Source: Thermomicrobiales bacterium (GTDB lineage: Bacteria > Chloroflexota > Chloroflexia > Thermomicrobiales > UBA6265). From it: a DNA stretch of 7,587 nucleotides. Shown here piece by piece: positions 1 through 5,730 of the stretch (positions are counted from its first letter, which is position 1; every line of letters starts with the position of its first letter). A program made the translations under genes and the position numbers. The notes beneath the pieces were generated by a model. It was given only the letters and a program-made list of their open reading frames with translations, ran no database searches and was not told the DNA's origin. Where the stretch lies: contig JAUJLY010000125.1 of NCBI GenBank assembly GCA_030447145.1, forward strand, positions 1 through 7,587. Direction: 5' to 3'.

Positions 1-201
1 CCAGGGGATCACATCCTCTTCCCTTGCCCTCGTCAGCACTTTGCTGATCTTTCCGGCGGAGTTGGTTGACATGTCCGGAATCGCTTTCAGGACAAAGAGC
101 CGATAGCAGACGGCCCGAACGGTGGAAGGGTGGATCTCTGCGAGAATCTCATAGCAGATGTCACTGAGCTCGATGCTTTTCTGTGAGAGTCCTCTGCCCA
201 T
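1..201 (-). CDS. N-terminus of a winged-helix (Spo11/TopoVI-A-like, probably WH-Toprim) protein, partial
   Basis: An open frame runs from an ATG at 201 to the window edge, giving 67 residues (MGRGLSQKSIELSDICYEIL...). The pattern around residues 24-67, with TVRAVCYRLF, a K/R-rich segment, LTRAREEDVIPW, resembles the winged-helix domain (typical core 'RqvYYqLv...glipn...LtkaReeglIpW') that precedes a Toprim domain in Spo11/TopoVI-A-like bacterial proteins. This match is from memory of the family. The Toprim part, if present, lies outside the window, so catalytic residues cannot be checked. The gene lies 25 bp downstream of the helicase gene, on the same strand, so it is probably the last visible member of that operon. 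A purine-rich GAGCGAGG lies just upstream of the ATG. A short alternative frame starting GTG at 230 ends at TAATG overlapping this start and might couple translation. Function in the element is inferred: priming or another nucleic-acid transaction beside the helicase. Confidence 0.75.
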   Translation of the reverse strand, partial: MGRGLSQKSIELSDICYEILAEIHPSTVRAVCYRLFVLKAIPDMSTNSAGKISKVLTRAREEDVIPW

Positions 202-226
202 TACGCTGCCTCGCTCTCTTGGGTAA

Positions 227-1312
227 TCACGCGAACATCCATTCGTCGTCGGGTACATGACCATTCATCACCGGAATTTCATCGTTCCCATCGTTCCCGA
301 TATTGTTCCCGGAGCTATTGGGAATGATGGTTTCTTCTGCATGTCGGGCGTGGATTCCGTGAAACCTGTGGGGAGACTCCTTGCGGGCAACCAGCGGATC
401 AATGGCAAACGGGGTCGGTCTCTCCCGCGACATGCGGGCGAGTTCGTTCTGGATGGTCTTCAGTTTGGTTCCTGGAATCAGGTCGGCAAGCCCCTGGGCA
501 TCGAGCCATTCGTCTGACTCATGCAAGACATGGAGAATCCGCCTGCGAAGGTTCGGCATGATGACCTGCGCCGGCGCGTTCGTGACTACCCATCGATAGG
601 TAAGTTCATCGAAGGCAACGAGCTCCACTGTCTTGCGGAGATTACGGCCCTCTGCCCGAAGCGACCCTCGGAGCTCGGTGTCCGAGTCGGTGTCTTCCCG
701 GGTGAACTGCACCTCATCATCGAAGGAAGCACGGATTGCAGTAGAACCGCGGAAGGTTACAGAGGTCTTGCCCGAGTGGTGCGTCACGATGATGGTCGTG
801 CCGGTCTGGTGGGCAATGCGGCGAAGCGGACGCAGCCGTGGCGCCATGTCGTCGGAGTCATTCTCGCGGCCGGTATGCGCCTCTCTGAGCGGATCGATGA
901 TCACCGCCACGGGCTTGTACGCGTCGATCAACTCCACGAGCCCGCCCACGTCCGCACTGCTCTCCAGGCGAAATTCCTCGTCCTCAACAGAACCGTCCAG
1001 AAGCAGGATGGTGAGCGGATAGCCACCGCAACCGCCGTCACGGGCGCGGACACGGTCGCGAATCGTGCTCCCGCTTTCCTCGAGCGCCAACCAGAGGACG
1101 GGACCGCCCTTGACCGCCCGATCGAGCCACGGCTCATCATTGGCCAGAGAGACCGCAAGGTCGACCAGTTGCAGGCTCTTGCCGGCTTTCTCGCGACCGG
1201 ACCACAGTACCGCTGAGCCGTCAGCGATCAATCCGTCAACGAGATATTGCTTCTCGGGGAACGTCTGTTCCATCAGTTGATCCCGGGTCATGACCGATGC
1301 GGAGTACCTCAT
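227..1312 (-). CDS. RepA-like AAA/RecA-fold replicative helicase (AAA_25 type)
   Basis: A 361-aa protein of the RecA-fold hexameric-helicase family typified by plasmid RepA, which unwinds DNA at ATP cost during element replication. Visible motifs are Walker A GREKAGKS (39-46), the acidic ALEES motif (76-80), Walker B AVIIDPL (136-142) with D140, the sensor strand IIVTHHSGK (174-182), and the RGSTAIRASFDDEVQF segment (188 onward) typical of RepA. Residues around 250-325 look like a winged helix (RRRILHVLHESDEWLDAQGLADLI...). The C-terminal tail is Asn/Gly-rich (GNNIGNDGND), encoded by tandem copies of a 9-mer also found elsewhere in the operon. The start ATG overlaps the stop of the upstream zinc-finger gene (ATGA, 1309-1312), implying translational coupling; an internal ATG at 1291 is a less likely start. 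No Shine-Dalgarno of note precedes it, consistent with coupling. The ATPase assignment is secure; the exact role in replication is inferred from family and neighbours. Confidence 0.9.
   Translation of the reverse strand: MRYSASVMTRDQLMEQTFPEKQYLVDGLIADGSAVLWSGREKAGKSLQLVDLAVSLANDEPWLDRAVKGGPVLWLALEESGSTIRDRVRARDGGCGGYPLTILLLDGSVEDEEFRLESSADVGGLVELIDAYKPVAVIIDPLREAHTGRENDSDDMAPRLRPLRRIAHQTGTTIIVTHHSGKTSVTFRGSTAIRASFDDEVQFTREDTDSDTELRGSLRAEGRNLRKTVELVAFDELTYRWVVTNAPAQVIMPNLRRRILHVLHESDEWLDAQGLADLIPGTKLKTIQNELARMSRERPTPFAIDPLVARKESPHRFHGIHARHAEETIIPNSSGNNIGNDGNDEIPVMNGHVPDDEWMFA
281..328. repeat. Cluster of GGGAACGAT-type 9-mers (iteron-like)
   Basis: On the plus strand ATCGTTCCC occurs twice in tandem (281-289, 290-298). 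A one-mismatch copy ATTGTTCCC follows at 302-310, and an inverted one-mismatch copy GGGAATGAT at 320-328. The units lie inside the 3' end of the helicase gene, where they encode the GNNIGNDGND tail. The same exact 9-mer recurs at 1350-1358 and 1390-1398. The arrangement resembles iterons of a replication origin, but codon-level duplication is an alternative. Confidence 0.5.
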
Positions 1313-1986
1313 CGCGCGACCCGACCCGCGACGATCTTGATCTCTGAAAATCGTTCCCTAGTTCCCAAACCCTTATGTGAATGATCGGGGGGAACGATTT
1401 TTCGGGGACGATCCGGGAGATCAAGGCCGGCGATTTCTGCCGCTCGCCTCACCTGCTGGTGCGGGGAAGGCAGCGCTTCCACCATCCCGATGACCCGGAA
1501 GAGATTGCCTCCTCCACACCTCTCGCACCAAGCGAAGTCATCGTTGAAGATCCGGAATGATTCCTCATCGAAGTCGTGACCAGCATAGGGGCAGGGGCCG
1601 TGATAGGTATCCCCGTCGCGCCACAAAAGGATGCCGGGACGGATGGATGCAAGGTACTGGGAGATTGCTAATTCGATAATGAGTGCCAGCGCTTGGTCCC
1701 GGAGCTCCTTGACCATCACCGGATCCGTTTCCAGACGCTCGGTACGTGCGTACCGGCGCTCCAGCGCAACGGTCGTCTGATAGAGATGATCTCGATTGAG
1801 ATGAATCGCGTCCTCGAATTCCGGACGCAGGTCTTGCTCCAGCACCGTGAGCAGATGGCTCGTCACATTCGCACTCTCTTCAAGTTCCCGCCGAGAATCC
1901 CCGAGAAAGAGATGCTCGTTGAACGCTGACGCAGGTGCTGTCCGCTGGGAGGAATTCCATGCTACTATTACTGTTGAAGAACTCAT
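1309..1986 (-). CDS. CHC2-like zinc-finger protein (primase-type zinc-binding domain without catalytic domain)
   Basis: A 225-aa protein whose residues 129-170 resemble the CHC2 zinc finger found at the N-terminus of DnaG-type primases: PCPYAGHDFDEESFRIF, then WCERCGGGNLFRVI. Candidate ligands are C132, H137, C154 and C157. The Cys-His spacing (C-x4-H) is longer than the usual C-x2-H of DnaG, so the domain is divergent. Residues 1-125 look helical and are not recognised. No RNA-polymerase/Toprim catalytic domain follows; the protein ends with a basic tail. The start ATG at 1986 is preceded by AAGGAG (1993-1998) with a 6-nt gap, which decides the start. It overlaps the helicase gene by 4 bp. 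In family terms CHC2 domains bind template DNA during primer synthesis; a role as the zinc module of a split primase is inferred. Confidence 0.8.
   Translation of the reverse strand: MSSSTVIVAWNSSQRTAPASAFNEHLFLGDSRRELEESANVTSHLLTVLEQDLRPEFEDAIHLNRDHLYQTTVALERRYARTERLETDPVMVKELRDQALALIIELAISQYLASIRPGILLWRDGDTYHGPCPYAGHDFDEESFRIFNDDFAWCERCGGGNLFRVIGMVEALPSPHQQVRRAAEIAGLDLPDRPRKIVPPDHSHKGLGTRERFSEIKIVAGRVAR
1347..1402. repeat. 12-bp inverted repeat carrying the GGGAACGAT motif
   Basis: AAAATCGTTCCC (1347-1358) and GGGAACGATTTT (1390-1401) are perfect reverse complements separated by 31 nt. A further partial unit TAGTTCCC follows the left arm (1359-1366). The right arm runs into TTTTT (1398-1402). 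It lies inside the 3' end of the zinc-finger gene, about 35 bp before the helicase start, and contains two exact copies of the 9-mer seen at 281-298. It could be a protein-binding or origin element. Confidence 0.55.
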
Positions 1987-2003
1987 ATTCGTCTCCTTGA
2001 GAT

Positions 2004-2038
2004 GCCGTCCGGATTGCGCCCTGGACGGCTCTCTTTTT
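2004..2038 (+). terminator. Stem-loop plus T-run, plus-strand terminator-like
   Basis: GCCGTCC (2004-2010) pairs perfectly with GGACGGC (2023-2029), and one G-U and one G-C pair can extend the stem inward. It is followed on the plus strand by TCTCTTTTT (T-run 2034-2038). The shape is that of a rho-independent terminator for rightward transcripts, yet both flanking genes run leftward. It lies in the gap between the HTH and zinc-finger genes, just upstream of the AAGGAG of the latter, so it may block antisense transcription or act as a 5' structure on the leftward mRNA. Confidence 0.5.
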
Positions 2039-2243
2039 ACGCGACTTCAGCGATCGCATCATCGCCACGGATCCATCGGTCAACCGCCTCGACCGGAATC
2101 AGCCATGCCTTTCCCTTCCGATAGGCTTTGAGTTCACCCGACCACAGCGCGTGAAATACCGCGCTCTTGCTGAGTCCGGTTTGCCTCACCACATCTGCCG
2201 GCCGGACGTACTTCCGGTCAACCGGTTCGCTCACTGTCACCAT
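2037..2243 (-). CDS. Excisionase-like helix-turn-helix DNA-binding protein
   Basis: A 68-aa protein: YVRPADVVRQTGLSKSAVFHALWSGELKAYRKGKAWLIPVEAVDRWI matches the MerR-like/excisionase (HTH_17) fold. It has the first helix ADVVRQTGLS, a recognition helix SAVFHALWSGEL, a wing AYRKGKAWLIP and a final VDRWI helix. Proteins of this kind bind DNA as excisionases or as small repressors or activators in mobile elements. The start is fixed by GGAGGAA (2249-2255) with a 5-nt gap before ATG. It is the promoter-proximal gene of the minus-strand replication operon and faces the divergent zinc-finger gene, so it may control both through repeats in the shared upstream region; that is inference. No integrase lies in the window, so 'excisionase' refers to fold only. 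Confidence 0.8.
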   Translation of the reverse strand: MVTVSEPVDRKYVRPADVVRQTGLSKSAVFHALWSGELKAYRKGKAWLIPVEAVDRWIRGDDAIAEVA

Positions 2244-2372
2244 GGTGCTTCCTCCGAATCAGATGTACCGATTCCATGTAGCACTCTATGTGCTCTCTTT
2301 AAGTTATCCTTGAATTGACGGGAATACTACGGACGCTTCCGTGTAACACCGTGTAGCGATCTGGAGGCTCAC
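2244..2372. promoter_or_regulatory. Divergent control region between the HTH operon and the zinc-finger gene
   Basis: This 129-bp gap must hold the promoters of both divergent units. It contains several short ordered repeats. These are ATGTA/ATGTA/ATGTG at 2263, 2276 and 2287; an inverted repeat AGCAC-N5-GTGCT (2280-2294); an inverted repeat ACGGA-N4-TCCGT (2329-2342); and two copies of CCGTGTA exactly 10 bp apart (2339-2345, 2349-2355). The last pair sits just upstream of the GGAGG of the plus-strand gene, where a repressor could act. A TTGACG (2315-2320) is a possible rightward -35 element, but no convincing -10 accompanies it, so promoters are not assigned. Confidence 0.55.
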
Positions 2373-3341
2373 ATGACTCGGCGGAGAATGGATCAGTGGG
2401 GCATTCATTTCGCAGTGAGTGCCAATTCCAGCGGGTATTCCTGGATGCAAATTCCATGGAAGCAGATCGAAGGTGATGAGGGGGTATATCTGGCCCCCAT
2501 TCGCGGCGATGTTCAGAACGACAACAGCATGATGCCGCCGCTTACCCAACGTGTTGAGGTCTGCCGCAACGGTGCCGGTGCTGCACGAGATGCGTACAAC
2601 GCGTTCAGAGGGCTTGCGGTCCAACTTGCGGAAAAGCCGATCCCGGAAACCAACATCGAAGGACTGTTTCCCGACGAGAAGAATCAGGAACAATCCATCG
2701 TCAATTTCGCCAACAAGCACGGAACACTTTGGGGTGATAACGATCCGGGGACTCTGAAAGACTGGCAACGCGAGGCCGCGGATTTCTTGGACCTCCTCGA
2801 CGTTTCTAGAGCTTTGATCTCCGGCGACCTCCGCAAGGTGAATAGTCGCATCGGACGGATGAGAGGCCATCCAGATATTCTTGTGTATCGGGGGAGACAC
2901 CGTCGTTCTAAAACCATGGTCATCGTGACGGCTGGTGATGCCAGTACTTATCGCGTCGCCACCAACGCGCTTCCACAACGCACGGATTTTTGGAAAGTCG
3001 CAGTCGAAGGAAGCCCTCACGCGCGAGTCCAAATGCTCTTCAACGGACAATTGAACCAGCGGCTCGCCGGTGGCCTGAGCCTTGGGCTTTCGGTACTTTC
3101 GAGCAAAGAAGCTTTCGTAACGCCCAAGAGCCTCATTCACCTCCTGTATGTCCGCATGTGGCTCGATACAACAGAAAAGATGGATATTGATCTGGAAGAC
3201 AGAAGGATGACATGCAAGCACTGTGGTGAGGAGGTCAAGGGAAGGCGAAGCAAAGAGTTCTGCGATGATCGATGCCGGTGGGAATACAACAATCGGCGTC
3301 GTGCCCTGGAGAAAAAACTGACAGCCCTTGAGTCCGTCTGA
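2373..3341 (+). CDS. Protein of unknown function with C-terminal CxxC/CxxxC zinc finger
   Basis: A 322-aa protein. The C-terminus carries a zinc finger, CKHCGEEVKGRRSKEFCDDRC, with ligands C281, C284, C297 and C301, followed by a basic tail (NNRRR). The middle holds NFANKHGTLWGD (111-122) and DWQREAADFLDLLDVSRALISGD (130-152). This layout ('FA.kyG.L', 'W..e...l', long helical middle, C-terminal zinc finger) recalls a widespread uncharacterised family in Actinobacteria and Chloroflexota that loosely resembles CGNC-type proteins; this is from memory. GGAGG at 2363-2367, 5 nt before the ATG, supports the start. A long antisense frame covers almost the same span, but the zinc finger and Shine-Dalgarno favour this strand. 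It is divergent from the HTH operon and shares its control region. Nucleic-acid binding is plausible but unproven. Confidence 0.8.
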   Translation: MTRRRMDQWGIHFAVSANSSGYSWMQIPWKQIEGDEGVYLAPIRGDVQNDNSMMPPLTQRVEVCRNGAGAARDAYNAFRGLAVQLAEKPIPETNIEGLFPDEKNQEQSIVNFANKHGTLWGDNDPGTLKDWQREAADFLDLLDVSRALISGDLRKVNSRIGRMRGHPDILVYRGRHRRSKTMVIVTAGDASTYRVATNALPQRTDFWKVAVEGSPHARVQMLFNGQLNQRLAGGLSLGLSVLSSKEAFVTPKSLIHLLYVRMWLDTTEKMDIDLEDRRMTCKHCGEEVKGRRSKEFCDDRCRWEYNNRRRALEKKLTALESV

Positions 3342-3448
3342 CACCCAAAAGACAGCCGACTGGAAGCACAGTAAGAACCCAGAGCACAGGAGGGTGCCAA
3401 ATTCCCCCCTACTTCTGGCCTTAGTGCACCGTATGTATTCCTCGATAC

Positions 3449-4282
3449 TTGTGCTCTTCTGAGTCGGAATCAGAGCAGTCAGAGAGCGAAGACAGGCAGT
3501 TCATCGCCGAACTCCGGGCTGCACTCTCAACGGCGACGGCAGCCCAGGCAATTGAAACGTCATCGCCCCCTGAGCAGTTACTGGAGCTGATTGTTCGTGC
3601 CGCTGCCCGAGCAATCCCCTCTCCCGAGGGTGCGCTCCTCCTCGTCGACGTCGAACGTCAGGTCCTGAGGTTCGATGTGGTGATCGGTTCCACCGCTACT
3701 GCTGTAAAGGACCTGGAGGTTCCCCTCGGGCACGGGATAGCGGGTCTGGTGGCGGTGAGCGGCCAGGCGCTGGCTGTCGCCAATGCCCAAGAGGATCCAC
3801 GTCATGCCCGGGACATCGCCGAGAAATCCTGCTACCTGCCGACCACGATCCTGGCGGTGCCAGTAGTCAACCGGGACGGATCGACGATCGGAGTCCTTGA
3901 GCTGCTCGACCGACAAGGACAGCCCACCTTTAGCCTTACCGATATGGAACTGCTCGGACTCTTTGCCCAGCAAGTGGCTATCGTGCTCGATCTCCGGCGA
4001 TCGCAGGCGTCGGCGGGCGCGCTCGTGGGCCACGCCCTCGCTACAATCGGCGGGGTGTCTCTCGCGATGGCCAGCCGTATAACCGAGCAGGCTGCCGGTT
4101 TCGCCGCTCCGGTTGAAGCCGACCCGATCTCCCGCCGCACCGCCCAACTTGCTGAACTTGTGGCAACTATTGCGAGGCGTGGCCCGGACGAATACGAGGC
4201 ATGCGCAAGCGTGCTTGAAGCATTCGCGGGCTACCTGCGAGCCAGACCAGCGCCCAGGACGGGGATGGAGATATTCGAATGA
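3449..4282 (+). CDS. GAF-domain sensor protein coupled to a subtilase
   Basis: A 277-aa soluble protein. Residues 1-16 are Ser/Glu-rich and acidic (SSESESEQSESED). Residues 40-182 form a GAF domain: LLELIVRAAARAI, GALLLVDVER, VPLGHGIAGLVAVSGQALAVANAQEDPRH, ILAVPVVNRDGSTIGVLELLDR and a closing helix LLGLFAQQVAIVLDL. GAF domains bind small molecules or mediate dimerisation; the ligand here is unknown. Residues 183-277 are a helical tail without an output domain such as a kinase, cyclase or HTH. The start is TTG, since no in-frame ATG or GTG lies between it and the upstream TAG at 3422; no Shine-Dalgarno precedes it properly. Its stop overlaps the subtilase start (ATGA, 4279-4282), so the two proteins are made together, and the GAF protein may regulate the protease; that link is inference. 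Confidence 0.85.
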   Translation: MCSSESESEQSESEDRQFIAELRAALSTATAAQAIETSSPPEQLLELIVRAAARAIPSPEGALLLVDVERQVLRFDVVIGSTATAVKDLEVPLGHGIAGLVAVSGQALAVANAQEDPRHARDIAEKSCYLPTTILAVPVVNRDGSTIGVLELLDRQGQPTFSLTDMELLGLFAQQVAIVLDLRRSQASAGALVGHALATIGGVSLAMASRITEQAAGFAAPVEADPISRRTAQLAELVATIARRGPDEYEACASVLEAFAGYLRARPAPRTGMEIFE

Positions 4283-5145
4283 GTGCGGCAAGCGGTCCGC
4301 GTCTGGCGTGGTCCGATGCCTTTGCTGCAGATTCCCTCACTCGCATACGCACCTATCCTCCCCTTGACCCTCACACCATCAGCCGGGAATGGGCCTGGGG
4401 CAGCAGCACCGGTAAGGGCGTGAAGGTCGCGGTCGTTGATAGTGGGATCGATGCCGATCACCCTGGGGTAGGGGACGTCAACGGCTACGTAGCGGTCCGG
4501 GAGGAAAAGGGGAAGATTGTCTACGACCTCACGCCTCATACCGATGACTACGGTCATGGCACCGCCTGTGCCGGGATTATTCGCAGCCTTGCACCGGAGT
4601 GCGAGATCTACAGCATCAAGGTGCTGGGAGCCAACCTCACGGGGCGTGGCGTCGTCTTTGCCGCAGGCTTACGGTGGGCATTCGATCAGGGGATGCATGT
4701 ATGCAACACGAGCCTGAGCACACGTCGGAGTGAATTCTTCGGGCTATTCCACGAACAGGCCGATCTTGCCTATTTTCGGCGCATTCCGCTGGTCTGTGCC
4801 GCGAACAATGTGCCGGGCCCGAGCTATCCCTCGCTCTACGGCGTGGTCCTGTCCGTCGCCGCTCACGAGGGAGCCGATCCGGAGCAGTTCGATGCCAACC
4901 CGCAGCCGCCGGTCGAATTTGGAGCGCCCGGCCTCAATGTCCGTGTCCCCTGGTTGCAAGGGGGATACATCTCCGCCACAGGCAACAGCTTCGCGACGCC
5001 ACATATTGCGGGACTGGTGATGCGCATTCTGGGCAAGCATCCAGGACTGACCGTGTTTCAGGTCAAGACGATCCTCTATGCACTCGCCTCCAACGCAGCA
5101 ACTGCGGAAACAGAGGGCACACAGGCTGCCGTTTCTGTAGATTGA
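4279..5145 (+). CDS. Cytoplasmic S8-family subtilisin-like serine protease
   Basis: A 288-aa S8 peptidase with a complete catalytic triad: D54 in VAVVDSGID, H93 in DYGHGTACAGII and S237 in GNSFATPHIAGL. The oxyanion-hole Asn is probably N177 in CAANNVPG, where most subtilases have AAGN. No signal peptide, transmembrane segment or I9-type propeptide is present. The N-terminus before the catalytic core is only about 45 residues, so the enzyme is probably intracellular and either unprocessed or controlled by a partner. The length is near that of a bare subtilisin catalytic domain. Four Cys (97, 108, 142, 173) also fit a cytoplasmic location. GGAG (4267-4270) lies 8 nt before the ATG, which overlaps the GAF gene's stop. 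Substrate is unknown; control by the GAF protein, a RiPP-type maturation role or a conflict-system effector are all possible. Confidence 0.9.
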   Translation: MSAASGPRLAWSDAFAADSLTRIRTYPPLDPHTISREWAWGSSTGKGVKVAVVDSGIDADHPGVGDVNGYVAVREEKGKIVYDLTPHTDDYGHGTACAGIIRSLAPECEIYSIKVLGANLTGRGVVFAAGLRWAFDQGMHVCNTSLSTRRSEFFGLFHEQADLAYFRRIPLVCAANNVPGPSYPSLYGVVLSVAAHEGADPEQFDANPQPPVEFGAPGLNVRVPWLQGGYISATGNSFATPHIAGLVMRILGKHPGLTVFQVKTILYALASNAATAETEGTQAAVSVD

Positions 5146-5254
5146 CGCGACTGCCCGATGAGGGAGCCAGCACCGTCCACATTGATGCGTCACAGTTTGA
5201 GCTACACGGTCATTGACACAGAGTGCGCCTGATCGAGACCAGTATGGCGACATG

Positions 5255-5293
5255 GAACGACACTCCGGATACGCCGTATCCGGAGTGTCGTTC
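5255..5293. terminator. Perfect 18-bp hairpin in the convergent intergenic region
   Basis: GAACGACACTCCGGATAC (5255-5272) and its exact reverse complement (5276-5293) are separated by the 3-nt loop GCC. The hairpin lies between the end of the subtilase gene (5145) and the convergent stop of the YtxH-like gene (5320), where a two-way terminator is expected. There is no T-run on either side, so it would be a U-less terminator; a mobile repeat is the alternative. The rest of 5146-5319 shows nothing else I recognise. Confidence 0.65.
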
Positions 5294-5319
5294 GCCTTGG
5301 CTTGCAGGATATGCCTCGA

Positions 5320-5718
5320 CTATATGACGCCGGGGGTTGGTCGCATCGAGGTCTCGCCGATCTCGCGCTCGATCGCCGGTTCGTTGCTGAGCGTCGAGGT
5401 CGCCGACTGATCGGTGCTCCCGTTTTTCGAATGACCCACCAGCCCCTCGGCCTTGTGCTTCAGCTCACTCGCGGTCCCGGCTACCATCTCACGGGTCTCA
5501 CTTCCCGTCTTCGGTGCGAAGATCAACGCGAGGAGTGCTCCGACCACGATACCGAGCAGCATGCCGCCCAGGAAACCTTCGGAAGCGGCCTGCTCCTCCC
5601 GCTGCTGCTGCTCGCGCAACGTCAACTGCTTGAGCTTGCCCAGGTCGATATCTTTCACCTGTCCCTGGAGATCCAGCTCTTTAAGCTGCTTGCGTGCGTT
5701 CTTCAGGAACTCTTCCAT
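5320..5718 (-). CDS. YtxH-like membrane-associated protein
   Basis: A 132-aa protein. Residues 1-46 are charged and helical (MEEFLKNARKQLKELDLQGQVKDIDLGKLKQL). Residues 48-68 form one hydrophobic segment GFLGGMLLGIVVGALLALIFAP, directly followed by the family motif APKTGSETR (68-76), which identifies YtxH. A polar tail follows. YtxH proteins are small envelope proteins linked to general stress in Firmicutes; their biochemical role is unknown. AAGGAGG (5726-5732) lies 7 nt before the ATG and overlaps the stop codon of the upstream gene, so the two are co-translated. The gene converges on the subtilase gene, with the 18-bp hairpin between them. Confidence 0.85.
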   Translation of the reverse strand: MEEFLKNARKQLKELDLQGQVKDIDLGKLKQLTLREQQQREEQAASEGFLGGMLLGIVVGALLALIFAPKTGSETREMVAGTASELKHKAEGLVGHSKNGSTDQSATSTLSNEPAIEREIGETSMRPTPGVI

Positions 5719-5730
5719 AACTCAACCTCC

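Noticed and set aside
281..310. Possible CRISPR-like array
   Set aside because: The repeat units are 9 bp and nearly contiguous, with no spacers of CRISPR size and no cas genes.
521..1216. 231-aa open frame on the plus strand
   Set aside because: Antisense shadow of the helicase gene, which has Walker A and B motifs.
2304..3344. 346-aa open frame on the minus strand opposite the zinc-finger gene
   Set aside because: It shows no recognisable domain, whereas the plus-strand frame has a clean zinc finger and a well-placed GGAGG; it would also leave no room for the divergent control region.
3578..4291. 237-aa open frame on the minus strand
   Set aside because: Antisense shadow of the GAF gene; no domain seen in the product.
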